A DNA stretch of 32,299 bases. It comes from a bacterium. GTDB lineage: Bacteria > Gemmatimonadota > Gemmatimonadetes > Gemmatimonadales > Gemmatimonadaceae. Below are positions 22,440-29,534 of the stretch, piece after piece. The notes beneath the pieces are model-generated. The model was not told where the DNA came from, made no database searches, and was given only the letters and a program-made list of their open reading frames with translations. The stretch lies in NCBI GenBank assembly GCA_021813725.1, contig JAKAJN010000021.1:1-32299 (forward strand). Direction: 5' to 3'. The stretch's first letter is position 1, and every line of letters starts with the position of its first letter. The translations under genes and the position numbers were made by a program.

Positions 22440-23483
22440 ATGGCGCTCTTCGGTCGCAAGAAGACCTCAGTTGGACTCGACGTCGGATCCGGCCTCGTCA
22501 AGGTGGCCGTGATTGACCATTCCCATGCCGAGCCCGAGCTGACGAAGGTGGCCATTACTCCGCTCCTTGCCGACGCGATCGTCGAGGGCGAGGTGATGGA
22601 TCCCCAGATCGTCGCCGACGCGATTCAGGCCACGATGCAGGCGGCCGGCGTCTCGTCCAAGGACGTGGTCGCCGCCGTCGGCGGCCGCGACGTGATCATC
22701 AAGAAGATCCAGATCGAGCGCGTCAAGGAACAGCAGGCGCGCGAACTCATGCGATGGGAGGCGGAGCAGCACGTCCCCTTCGACATGGAGTCCGTGGAGC
22801 TCGACTTCCAGATTCTCGACCCGGCCGGCGATGCGCCCGAAATGAGCGTGCTGCTGGTGGCGGCGAAGCGGGAACTGGTCGAGGCCAAGCTGCGCCTCCT
22901 CGCCGATTCGGGGCTCAACCCGGCGGTGGTGGACGTGGACGCCTTCGCCCTGCACAACGCGTTCGAACTCAGCTATCCCGATGCGATGCAGGGCGTGGTC
23001 GGCCTCGTCAACATCGGGCACGAAGTCACCAACATCAACATCCTCGACGAAGGCGTGCCGATTCTCACGCGCGACATCTCCGTGGGGACGCGGCGCTTCC
23101 GCGAGGACCTGCAGCGCGAGCGCGGCCTGGGGGCGGATGAAGCGTCCCAGCTCCTCGAGGGCTACGATCGCTCGCCGCACCTCGATGCGGTGCTCGAGGG
23201 ACGCGGCGAGGAAATCGCCGTCGGCATCGAGCGCGCCGCCGCCTTCCTCGCCTCTTCATCGCGCAACGCCGCGCCGATGCGCGCCGTCTACATGTGCGGC
23301 GGCGGCTCGCGCATTCCTGGGCTCTCCGACGTGCTGGCCGCGCGGTTGCGCGTTCAGGTCGAGCACGCCAATCCTCTGGCCAACCTGCGGGTCCGCGACG
23401 GGGCATTCGATCCGCTCGTCACGGACGAAGTGGCGCCCCTGCTGATGCTCCCCATCGGTCTGGCGCTGCGCCAGCCCGCCTGA
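22440..23483 (+). CDS. pilM: Type IV pilus inner-membrane platform protein PilM
   Basis: The 347-residue protein is an actin-like (FtsA/Hsp70 fold) cytoplasmic ATP-binding protein. It shows SVGLDVGSGLVKVAVID at residues 10-26 (phosphate 1 region), EAEQHVPFDMESVELDFQIL, VVDVDAFALHNAFE, LVNIGHEVTNINILD (phosphate 2) and VYMCGGGSRIPGLSDVLAARL (adenosine region). PilM binds the N-terminal INLLP peptide of PilN, which the next gene has. The ATG at 22440 puts the fold at the start of the protein; the frame is open upstream but leads into the structured leader. A GAGGG lies 11 bases before the ATG, rather far. It leads the pilMNOPQ operon. Confidence 0.94.
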   Translation: MALFGRKKTSVGLDVGSGLVKVAVIDHSHAEPELTKVAITPLLADAIVEGEVMDPQIVADAIQATMQAAGVSSKDVVAAVGGRDVIIKKIQIERVKEQQARELMRWEAEQHVPFDMESVELDFQILDPAGDAPEMSVLLVAAKRELVEAKLRLLADSGLNPAVVDVDAFALHNAFELSYPDAMQGVVGLVNIGHEVTNINILDEGVPILTRDISVGTRRFREDLQRERGLGADEASQLLEGYDRSPHLDAVLEGRGEEIAVGIERAAAFLASSSRNAAPMRAVYMCGGGSRIPGLSDVLAARLRVQVEHANPLANLRVRDGAFDPLVTDEVAPLLMLPIGLALRQPA

Positions 23484-23502
23484 CCCGGGCCCAGAGCGCA
23501 CC

Positions 23503-24252
23503 ATGATTGAAATCAATCTCCTCCCCGGCGCGCGGAAGAAGACGCGGAGCGGTGGCCCTTCGTTCAACCTCGGGAACGTCGGCGAGGTGTTCAAGGACTT
23601 CACGTCGCGCATCGGCGATCCGTGGATGCTCAGTGCCATCGCGGGCGTGACGGTCGGCCTCGCCGCCATCGGCGGCATGTGGTTCTACCAGTCGCGCCGC
23701 GAGTCGTCGCTCACCGAGCGCGAGCAGAAGGCGGTGCAGGACTCCACGCGCTACGCCTCCGTCATCGCGGAGCGGGCCAAGGCCGAGGCGCAGCGCGACT
23801 CGGTGCAGCGTCAGATCGCCGTGATCTCGGCGATTGACGGCACGCGCCTTGTCTGGCCGCACATCATGGACGAGATCAGCCGGGCGATGCCGCCGTATAT
23901 CTGGCTGCGCTCGGTCGTGCAGACGAGCGCCATCTCCGCCGATCCGCCCGAGGTGCAGGCCGGCATCTCCAAGGCCGCGCCCAAGCCGGGCGCGCCGCGC
24001 GGGGGACCGCCATCGAGCGACGAGAGCGTTCTCGCCCTGCAGGTGGTCGGCAACACAGTGGACATCCAGGCGCTCACGCGTTTCATGAAGGCGCTCGAGG
24101 CGTCGCCGTTCCTGCAGAACGTCACGCTGGTGCGCAGCGACGTCGTGATGCAGCAGGGCAAGGAAGCGACCGAGTTCCGGATCGACCTCCAGTACGAGAA
24201 GCCTGATCCCGCGGTGCTGCGCACGGTGCCGTTCACCGTGTCGGTGAGGTAG
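23503..24252 (+). CDS. pilN: Pilus alignment protein PilN
   Basis: The 249-residue bitopic protein starts MIEINLLPGARKK, the PilM-binding motif, has one membrane span at about 42-62 (MLSAIAGVTVGLAAIGGMWFY), a coiled-coil of about 50 residues, and a periplasmic ferredoxin-like domain. It pairs with PilO. At 249 residues it is longer than the Pseudomonas protein (about 198); the extra length is a Pro/Gly-rich insert near residues 150-175 (KAAPKPGAPRGGPPSSDE). A gap of 19 bases follows pilM. Confidence 0.92.
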   Translation: MIEINLLPGARKKTRSGGPSFNLGNVGEVFKDFTSRIGDPWMLSAIAGVTVGLAAIGGMWFYQSRRESSLTEREQKAVQDSTRYASVIAERAKAEAQRDSVQRQIAVISAIDGTRLVWPHIMDEISRAMPPYIWLRSVVQTSAISADPPEVQAGISKAAPKPGAPRGGPPSSDESVLALQVVGNTVDIQALTRFMKALEASPFLQNVTLVRSDVVMQQGKEATEFRIDLQYEKPDPAVLRTVPFTVSVR

Positions 24253-24255
24253 ACC

Positions 24256-24891
24256 ATGGCCGGACTCCCAACGAACCAACGCGACCAGATGCTCTTCTTT
24301 CTCGCCTTCCTTGGCGTGATTGGAGCGGGCGCGTACTGGTACTTCGTCTTCTCGCCCAAGCAGGAATCGCTGGCCACCGTCGCCACGCACGTGGATTCGC
24401 TCGACGCCGGCAACCAGCGCGCCAAGGCGCAGCTTGCGCGCGGCTCCGTGGCGACCATTCGCGCGGAGGCCCAGCGCCTGCGCGGCAACCTCGAACTGAT
24501 GCGGACGCTCGTGCCGGCCGGCAACGAAGTGCCCGCCCTGCTCGAGCAAGTGTCCACCGCCGCACGCCGCGTTGGCCTCGAAATCGGCTACATCGAACCC
24601 GAGCCCGTGATCCAGGGCGAACAGTTCGACACCTATCGCTACAAGCTGCGCGCCATCGGCAGCTACCACGAGATCGGCCAGTTGCTCACCGGCATCGCCT
24701 CGATGACGCGCATCGTCGCGCCCCTCGGTCTGCAGCTGCAGGTCTCGGGCGTGGCAGGCGGGGCGGGGGCGCAGATGCAGCGGTCGCCGGACCGCGTGCC
24801 GCTCCAGGCCAGCTTCACGATCCAGACGTACGCCGTGAAGACCGCACTCACCGACGACAACGGCGCGGCCAAGCCCGGGAGGAAGGGATGA
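24256..24891 (+). CDS. pilO: Pilus alignment protein PilO
   Basis: The 211-residue bitopic protein has a short cytoplasmic start, one span at about 12-32 (MLFFLAFLGVIGAGAYWYFVF), a coiled-coil and a ferredoxin-like periplasmic domain (LLEQVSTAARRVGLEIGYIEP, YRYKLRAIGSYHEIGQLLTGIASMTRI). It dimerises with PilN and links to PilP. Only three bases separate it from pilN, and its stop overlaps the pilP ATG by four bases. Confidence 0.93.
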   Translation: MAGLPTNQRDQMLFFLAFLGVIGAGAYWYFVFSPKQESLATVATHVDSLDAGNQRAKAQLARGSVATIRAEAQRLRGNLELMRTLVPAGNEVPALLEQVSTAARRVGLEIGYIEPEPVIQGEQFDTYRYKLRAIGSYHEIGQLLTGIASMTRIVAPLGLQLQVSGVAGGAGAQMQRSPDRVPLQASFTIQTYAVKTALTDDNGAAKPGRKG

Positions 24892-25493
24892 GCCGGCGCC
24901 TGATCGCACTCGTCGCGGTGATGGCCGGCGCTTCCGTCGCTTCGGCACAGATCCCGCCCAGCATCAACAAGCCCATCGAGCAGGCGCGCAAGAACGTCGC
25001 GGCCACCAACGCGCAGACCGCGTTGGCCAGCCCCGATGCCAAGGCCAGGCAGGGCGCAAAGCCGGCAGCCCAGACGCCGGCGGCCAAGGCACCGGCGGCC
25101 AAGGCACCGGCGGCCAAGGCGGCGGCGCCCGCGCCGGTGAAGGACTCGAGCAAGATTTCCTTCGATCGCGAAGTCTTTGCCTACGTGAGCGAAGGGCGGC
25201 GCGATCCGTTCGCATCGCCCATCGAGACGGGCGAAATCCGGCCGCTCGTGGCGGATCTCCGGCTGGTTGGAGTCATCTACGACCCGGCGGGGCGCAACTC
25301 GGTGGCCGTGATGCGCGACCAGAGCACGGGCCAGCAGTATCGCGCCAAGGCCGGTCAGATGCTCGGCCGGGTCCGCGTGTCGCAGGTGCGTCCGCAGGAA
25401 GTGGTGATGACCATCGAAGAGTACGGGTTCAGCCGCCAGGAAGTGCTGAAGCTGAACGTGCAGCAGACCCAGCAGACCAAGGGGAAGCCATGA
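24888..25493 (+). CDS. pilP: Pilus alignment protein PilP
   Basis: The 201-residue protein has a signal sequence (MSRRLIALVAVMAGASVASAQ) without a lipobox Cys, whereas the Pseudomonas protein is a lipoprotein. An Ala/Pro/Lys linker at about 55-85 is built from repeats of AAKAP. The PilP beta-sandwich follows: YVSEGRRDPFASPI, LRLVGVIYDPAGRNSVAVM, GQMLGRVRVSQVRPQEVVMTIEEYG. It connects the PilN/PilO pair to the N0 domain of PilQ. A good ribosome-binding site (GGAGGAAGG) precedes the ATG. The stop overlaps the pilQ start. Confidence 0.92.
   Translation: MSRRLIALVAVMAGASVASAQIPPSINKPIEQARKNVAATNAQTALASPDAKARQGAKPAAQTPAAKAPAAKAPAAKAAAPAPVKDSSKISFDREVFAYVSEGRRDPFASPIETGEIRPLVADLRLVGVIYDPAGRNSVAVMRDQSTGQQYRAKAGQMLGRVRVSQVRPQEVVMTIEEYGFSRQEVLKLNVQQTQQTKGKP
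25076..25122 (+). repeat. 15-base tandem repeat in the pilP linker
   Basis: The unit CCGGCGGCCAAGGCA occurs in about three tandem copies, the last one degenerate, and encodes the repeated AAKAP. It is in frame, so copy changes would lengthen or shorten the linker by five residues and leave the domain intact. Confidence 0.7.
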
Positions 25494-27406
25494 GGCGAGT
25501 CTTCCAGCTGGCCGCGATCGCGACCGCGCTGACCATCGGCGCGCGAAGCGCCACCGCCGCGTCGGAGACGCCGCGCGCACCTTCGTCGGTGACGGCGCTC
25601 AGCATCGTGCCGGCCGCCGGGCGTGCCGAGGTGGTGGTGGCCATCGACGGAACGGTCGACGTCGTCGACTTCACGCTCGACAACCCGCGTCGCATCGTCG
25701 TGGACTTCCGCGGCGCGACGCTGAGCGTGCCGGCGCGCTTCTACGACAAGGTCGCGCGCGGGGGCATCACCGACTTGCGCGTGGCGCAGACCAAGCCCGA
25801 CGTCGTCCGCCTGGTGATTCACACCGATGGGTTGCGCGAGTATTCCGTCGTGCGCGGTGAGCACGATGTGCGCATTGCCGTGAGCGGCTCCGATCAATTT
25901 GCCGCTTGGCATCTCGGCGCGCCGACCAGCGCGACGACGGCCAGCGCCGCGTCGGTCGATCCGCAGAAGGCCGCGCCGCCGGTCGCTGCCCCGGCAACGC
26001 CGGTCGCCGAGCCGCCCTACGAACAGCCGCGCATCACCGTGACGTACGAGAAGGACACCGAGATTCGCGACGTGATCGGCTCATTCGCCACGTTCGCGAA
26101 CAAGACGATCGTCGCCGGCGCCGGTGTGGCGAACACGAAGATCGGCTTCATGGAAATCAAGGACAAGCCGTGGGACGTGGCGCTCGCCGCCATCCTCGGC
26201 TCGGTGGGCCTCACCGCCATTGAGGACAGCACTGGCATCATCACGGTGGACAGCTACACGAACCTCTCGGCCCGCCAGGCGTCGGAACCGCTGGTCAGTC
26301 AGATCGTGCAGGTGAACTACGCCAAGGCGGCCACGCTCGCCACCACGATCACCGGCCTGCTCAACGCCGGCTGCGCCAAGGGTGGTGTGGCACCTGCGGC
26401 CAGCGCGCCCGCTGCGGCCGGAGCCGAAGCCGCGGCTGGCGCCGCCGCCGGTGGCGCGACTTCCATCTCGACGGCTGGCTGTGGTCGCGGGACGGTGACG
26501 ACCGACGAGAAGACGAACTCGCTCATCATCACCGAGACGCAGGCGCGGCTCACTGACGTGATGGGCTTCATCAAGGATCTCGACGTCCGCACGCCGCTCG
26601 TCGCCATCAAGGCGAAGATCATCGCCGTGGACCGTACCGGGACCGAGAAGCTGGGGATCAGCTACGACCTCGGCACCTCGAGCACGTTCCAGAACCGGCT
26701 GATGCCGCGCGTCGTGAACAACGCGGTGGTGCCGGGCGAGTTCCGCGTGGACCTCGCCGGCGACGCATTCACCGGCATTGCCAACGCGAGCCGCAACTAC
26801 AAGAGCGACGCCGCCGTGAGCCTCATCTACAACATGGCCATCGGCGGGTTCAACCTGACCTCGTTCCTCGACGCGCTCTCGCAGGAACAGCTCTCCGACA
26901 TTCAAGCCGAGCCGAGCATCACAACCCTCGACAACACCGAGGCGACGCTCTTCTCGGGCTCCACGCTCTCCTACCTGCTCACGCCGCCGGTGCCGACGGG
27001 CCAGCTCAACGCCGTGGCGCCGCAGATCCAGACCAAGGAAATCGGCATCACGCTCACCGTCACGCCCCGCGTGACGGCGAACCGCCAGCTTAACCTCACG
27101 GTCACCGCGTCGCAGGAACAACTCGTCCAGATCACTGCCGCCGGCCCGAACACCAACAAGCGCAACACGAAGAATGAGGTGCTGGTCGCCGACGGCGAGA
27201 CGGCGGTGATCGGTGGGCTCACGCAGACGCAAGTCTCCAAGAACCGCACCGGCATTCCGCTGCTCAGCTCGTTGCCGCTGATTGGGCGCCTGTTCAGTGA
27301 GACCGACACGGTGGAGCGCAAGCAGGACCTGATCATCCTCATCACGCCGCACATTCTCGACGACGGCGAGGTGGCGCGCACCCAGACGGAGACAAAGAAG
27401 CCGTAA
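25490..27406 (+). CDS. pilQ: Type IV pilus secretin PilQ
   Basis: The 638-residue protein forms the outer-membrane channel for the pilus. It has a signal peptide (ending SATA), one AMIN domain at about 35-132 that binds peptidoglycan, an STN/N0 domain at about 180-255 (TVTYEKDTEIRDVIGSF), a secretin N1 domain (VQVNYAKAATLATTITGLL ... TDEKTNSLIITET) and the secretin core from about 372 to 625 (IQAEPSITTLDNTEATLFSG, EVLVADGETAVIGGLTQ, GIPLLSSLPLIGRLF, LIILITPHIL). The N1 domain is split by an Ala/Gly-rich insert at about 298-328 with C295 and C331 at its ends. Many PilQ proteins have two AMIN domains; one is seen here. The ATG overlaps the pilP stop. Confidence 0.95.
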   Translation: MRRVFQLAAIATALTIGARSATAASETPRAPSSVTALSIVPAAGRAEVVVAIDGTVDVVDFTLDNPRRIVVDFRGATLSVPARFYDKVARGGITDLRVAQTKPDVVRLVIHTDGLREYSVVRGEHDVRIAVSGSDQFAAWHLGAPTSATTASAASVDPQKAAPPVAAPATPVAEPPYEQPRITVTYEKDTEIRDVIGSFATFANKTIVAGAGVANTKIGFMEIKDKPWDVALAAILGSVGLTAIEDSTGIITVDSYTNLSARQASEPLVSQIVQVNYAKAATLATTITGLLNAGCAKGGVAPAASAPAAAGAEAAAGAAAGGATSISTAGCGRGTVTTDEKTNSLIITETQARLTDVMGFIKDLDVRTPLVAIKAKIIAVDRTGTEKLGISYDLGTSSTFQNRLMPRVVNNAVVPGEFRVDLAGDAFTGIANASRNYKSDAAVSLIYNMAIGGFNLTSFLDALSQEQLSDIQAEPSITTLDNTEATLFSGSTLSYLLTPPVPTGQLNAVAPQIQTKEIGITLTVTPRVTANRQLNLTVTASQEQLVQITAAGPNTNKRNTKNEVLVADGETAVIGGLTQTQVSKNRTGIPLLSSLPLIGRLFSETDTVERKQDLIILITPHILDDGEVARTQTETKKP

Positions 27407-27432
27407 CGGGCACGCGCCTGGGTCGTTAGTTT

Positions 27433-27466
27433 GAGCGGGGGTGGCCACCGGCCGCCCCCGCTCTTT
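27433..27466 (+). terminator. Terminator of the pilMNOPQ operon
   Basis: GAGCGGGGG (27433-27441) pairs with CCCCCGCTC (27455-27463), and GGCC (27443-27446) pairs with GGCC (27450-27453) around an ACC loop, giving 14 pairs with one G-T. TTT follows directly at 27464-27466. It lies 26 bases past the pilQ stop. Confidence 0.85.
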
Positions 27467-27498
27467 CGTCTCCCGTCTTTCGTCTCCCGTCTGCCGTC
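27462..27498 (+). repeat. 14-base tandem repeat between pilQ and aroC
   Basis: TCTTTCGTCTCCCG occurs twice in perfect tandem (27462-27475 and 27476-27489), followed by a partial third copy TCTGCCGTC (27490-27498). The first copy overlaps the right edge of the pilQ terminator. The C/T-only, purine-poor strand reaches to seven bases before the aroC start and fills the place where a ribosome-binding site would be. Confidence 0.8.
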
Positions 27499-27504
27499 AC
27501 TCCC

Positions 27505-28698
27505 GTGCCACTCCGCTTCGTCACCGCCGGTGAATCCCACGGCCCCGCCCTGATCTCCATCGTGGAAGGCGCCCCCGCCGGCCTCTCCCTGCTCGCCGAG
27601 CACGTCAACGCCGACCTCGCGCGCCGACAGCAAGGGTACGGGCGCGGTCGCCGTATGCAGATCGAACGGGACGAGATCGAGTTCCTCTCCGGGGTGCGCG
27701 CCGGCGAGACGCTCGGGTCCCCGATCGCGATGCTCATCCGCAATCGCGACTGGAAGAATTGGCAGGAGATCATGGATCCGGCGCCTCGCGACGAAGACGC
27801 CGCCGGCGATCGCAAGCGTGCCGTGCACCGTCCGCGCCCGGGACACGCCGACCTGTCGGGCATTCTCAAGTACGACCGCGACGATGCCCGCGACATTCTC
27901 GAGCGCGCCTCCGCGCGCGAGACGACGGCGCGCGTGGCCGCGGGCGCGGTGGCGCGCCGCCTGCTCGCCGAGTGCGGCGTGACCATCGGCTCGCACCTGG
28001 TGCACCTGGGCGGCATCGATGCCCAGCGGCCAGCGCAGATGCCGGCCGACCTCAACGCGGCCGCCGATGCCTCGCCCCTGCGCACGCTCGATACCTCGGC
28101 GGAGCAGCGCATGATCGAGCGCATCGACGCGGCCAAGAAGGACGGCAACACCCTCGGCGGCATCTGCGAGGTCGTCGTGGACGGCCTCCCCGTGGGGCTG
28201 GGATCGCACGTGAGCTGGGATCGGCGCCTCGATGGACGGTTGGGACAGGCCATGCTCTCCATCCCCGCCGTGAAGGGCATGGAGATCGGGCTCGGCTTCG
28301 AGACCGCGCGCCGCACCGGCGCCGACGTGCACGACGAAATCGAGATGGCGCCGGGTCGCGTGCGCAGCGGCAACGTGCGCCGCAAGACCAACCGCGCCGG
28401 CGGTACCGAAGGCGGAATGACGACAGGCGAGCCACTCGTCATTCGCGTGGCGATGAAGCCCATCTCCACCCTCATGCGACCCCTTGGGACGGTGGACACG
28501 CGCACGGGGGAGGCGGCCGAGGCGGTCGCCGAGCGCAGCGACGTCACGGCGGTCCCGGCGATGGGGGTCATTGCCGAGGCGATGGCGGCGCTCGTGCTCG
28601 CCGATGCGATGGTCGAGAAGTTTGGCGGCGACTCGATGTCCGAGCTGCTGCGAAATCTCGAGGCGTATCTCGCGCACGTGGCGCATCGGTTGGGCTAG
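27505..28698 (+). CDS. aroC: Chorismate synthase
   Basis: The 397-residue enzyme converts 5-enolpyruvylshikimate-3-phosphate to chorismate with reduced FMN, the last step of the shikimate pathway. Seen are the N-terminal TAGESHG (residues 7-13) with the conserved His, QQGYGRGRRMQIE, SGVRAGETLGSPIA, RPRPGHADLSG near 109-119, ERASARETTARVAAGAVA, and the Arg-rich RKTNRAGGTEGGMTTGEP. Length and all motifs are standard. The start is GTG, with no ribosome-binding site in the C/T repeat before it. The shikimate kinase gene follows without a spacer. A promoter must lie in or before the short gap after the pilQ terminator, or reading passes through it. Confidence 0.97.
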   Translation: MPLRFVTAGESHGPALISIVEGAPAGLSLLAEHVNADLARRQQGYGRGRRMQIERDEIEFLSGVRAGETLGSPIAMLIRNRDWKNWQEIMDPAPRDEDAAGDRKRAVHRPRPGHADLSGILKYDRDDARDILERASARETTARVAAGAVARRLLAECGVTIGSHLVHLGGIDAQRPAQMPADLNAAADASPLRTLDTSAEQRMIERIDAAKKDGNTLGGICEVVVDGLPVGLGSHVSWDRRLDGRLGQAMLSIPAVKGMEIGLGFETARRTGADVHDEIEMAPGRVRSGNVRRKTNRAGGTEGGMTTGEPLVIRVAMKPISTLMRPLGTVDTRTGEAAEAVAERSDVTAVPAMGVIAEAMAALVLADAMVEKFGGDSMSELLRNLEAYLAHVAHRLG

Positions 28699-29217
28699 AT
28701 GCCCGGCGCGGCGCATCTCGTCCTCGTCGGCCTTCCTGGTGCGGGCAAGTCCACCATCGGACGCGCGCTGGCCAAGCGTCTGCACTGGCCGTTCGTGGAT
28801 CTCGACGACGCCATCACGGCGACGTGCGGGCTGAGTGTCCCGGAAATCTTCGAGCGTCACGGCGAAGCGCATTTCCGTCGACTGGAACGCGAAGCGACCG
28901 AGCGTCTCACGCTCGAGGCAGCGCAGACGGTGGTTGCGCCGGGTGGGGGGTGGATTACCGTGCCAGGGCTCGTGAAGCTTGTGCGCCCGCCTTCAAGACT
29001 CATCTGGCTGCAGGTTTCGCCGGCGACGGCACTTGCTCGGCTCGGAGCGGACGTGGCGCACCGCCCGTTGCTGGCGGGTGCAGATCCGCTCGGCGCGGTG
29101 ACGGCGTTGCTGGAGGCGCGTCAGACATTCTATCTGCAAGCAGATCATACGCTTAGCATCGAAATGATGACGCCGTCCGATGCGGTGGACGCGATATTGG
29201 CGCTTGCCCGCCGCTGA
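28699..29217 (+). CDS. aroK: Shikimate kinase
   Basis: The 172-residue cytoplasmic enzyme phosphorylates the 3-hydroxyl of shikimate. It has the P-loop GLPGAGKS at 11-18, shikimate-binding FVDLDDAI, the FRRLEREA helix with its Arg, GGGW (core glycines), and the lid RPLLAG. The ATG comes directly after the aroC TAG with no base between. Use of EF in its second half is normal. It acts two steps before AroC in the same pathway, so the pair forms a functional operon. The usual partner aroB is not in this window. Confidence 0.94.
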   Translation: MPGAAHLVLVGLPGAGKSTIGRALAKRLHWPFVDLDDAITATCGLSVPEIFERHGEAHFRRLEREATERLTLEAAQTVVAPGGGWITVPGLVKLVRPPSRLIWLQVSPATALARLGADVAHRPLLAGADPLGAVTALLEARQTFYLQADHTLSIEMMTPSDAVDAILALARR

Positions 29218-29293
29218 CGCCCCGCATAGGATTGAGGCCCGGCGGTTCGCGAACCGCTGGAACGACCTCTATAGTTGTCTACAACCATAAACG

Positions 29294-29530
29294 ATGACTT
29301 TTCGCGTCCTAGGCCCGCACGAGCGCGGGCGCTTTGCTCCCGAAGCGTGGGGGCACCTGCTTGCCCTCAATGGAGCGGGTATTCTCAGCGCGGCGGAACT
29401 CGAGCAGGTGATCGAGCGCGCCCTGCTGCAGCTCGAAGGACGCATTGCCCTCGACGACCTGCGTGCCCTGATGGAGGGTGCCGGGCTCAGTGACCAAGGT
29501 ACGTTCCCGGAACCCGGGACCATGCACTAG
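29294..29530 (+). CDS. Short Smg/DUF494-like protein
   Basis: The 78-residue protein (VLGPHERGRFAPEAWGHLL, GAGILSAAELEQVIERALLQ, RIALDDLRALMEG) matches the C-terminal helical half of Smg/DUF494 proteins, whose full length is about 155 residues. The N-terminal half is missing. Smg is often found between dprA and topA, and here it precedes topA by four bases. The role of Smg is not established. I see no upstream piece for the missing half, so the short form seems natural, not a truncation by mutation. The 76 bases before it hold an AT-rich spot (GTTGTCTACAACC at 29274-29286, with GTTGT and ACAAC as inverted arms). Confidence 0.72.
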   Translation: MTFRVLGPHERGRFAPEAWGHLLALNGAGILSAAELEQVIERALLQLEGRIALDDLRALMEGAGLSDQGTFPEPGTMH

Positions 29531-29534
29531 ACCG

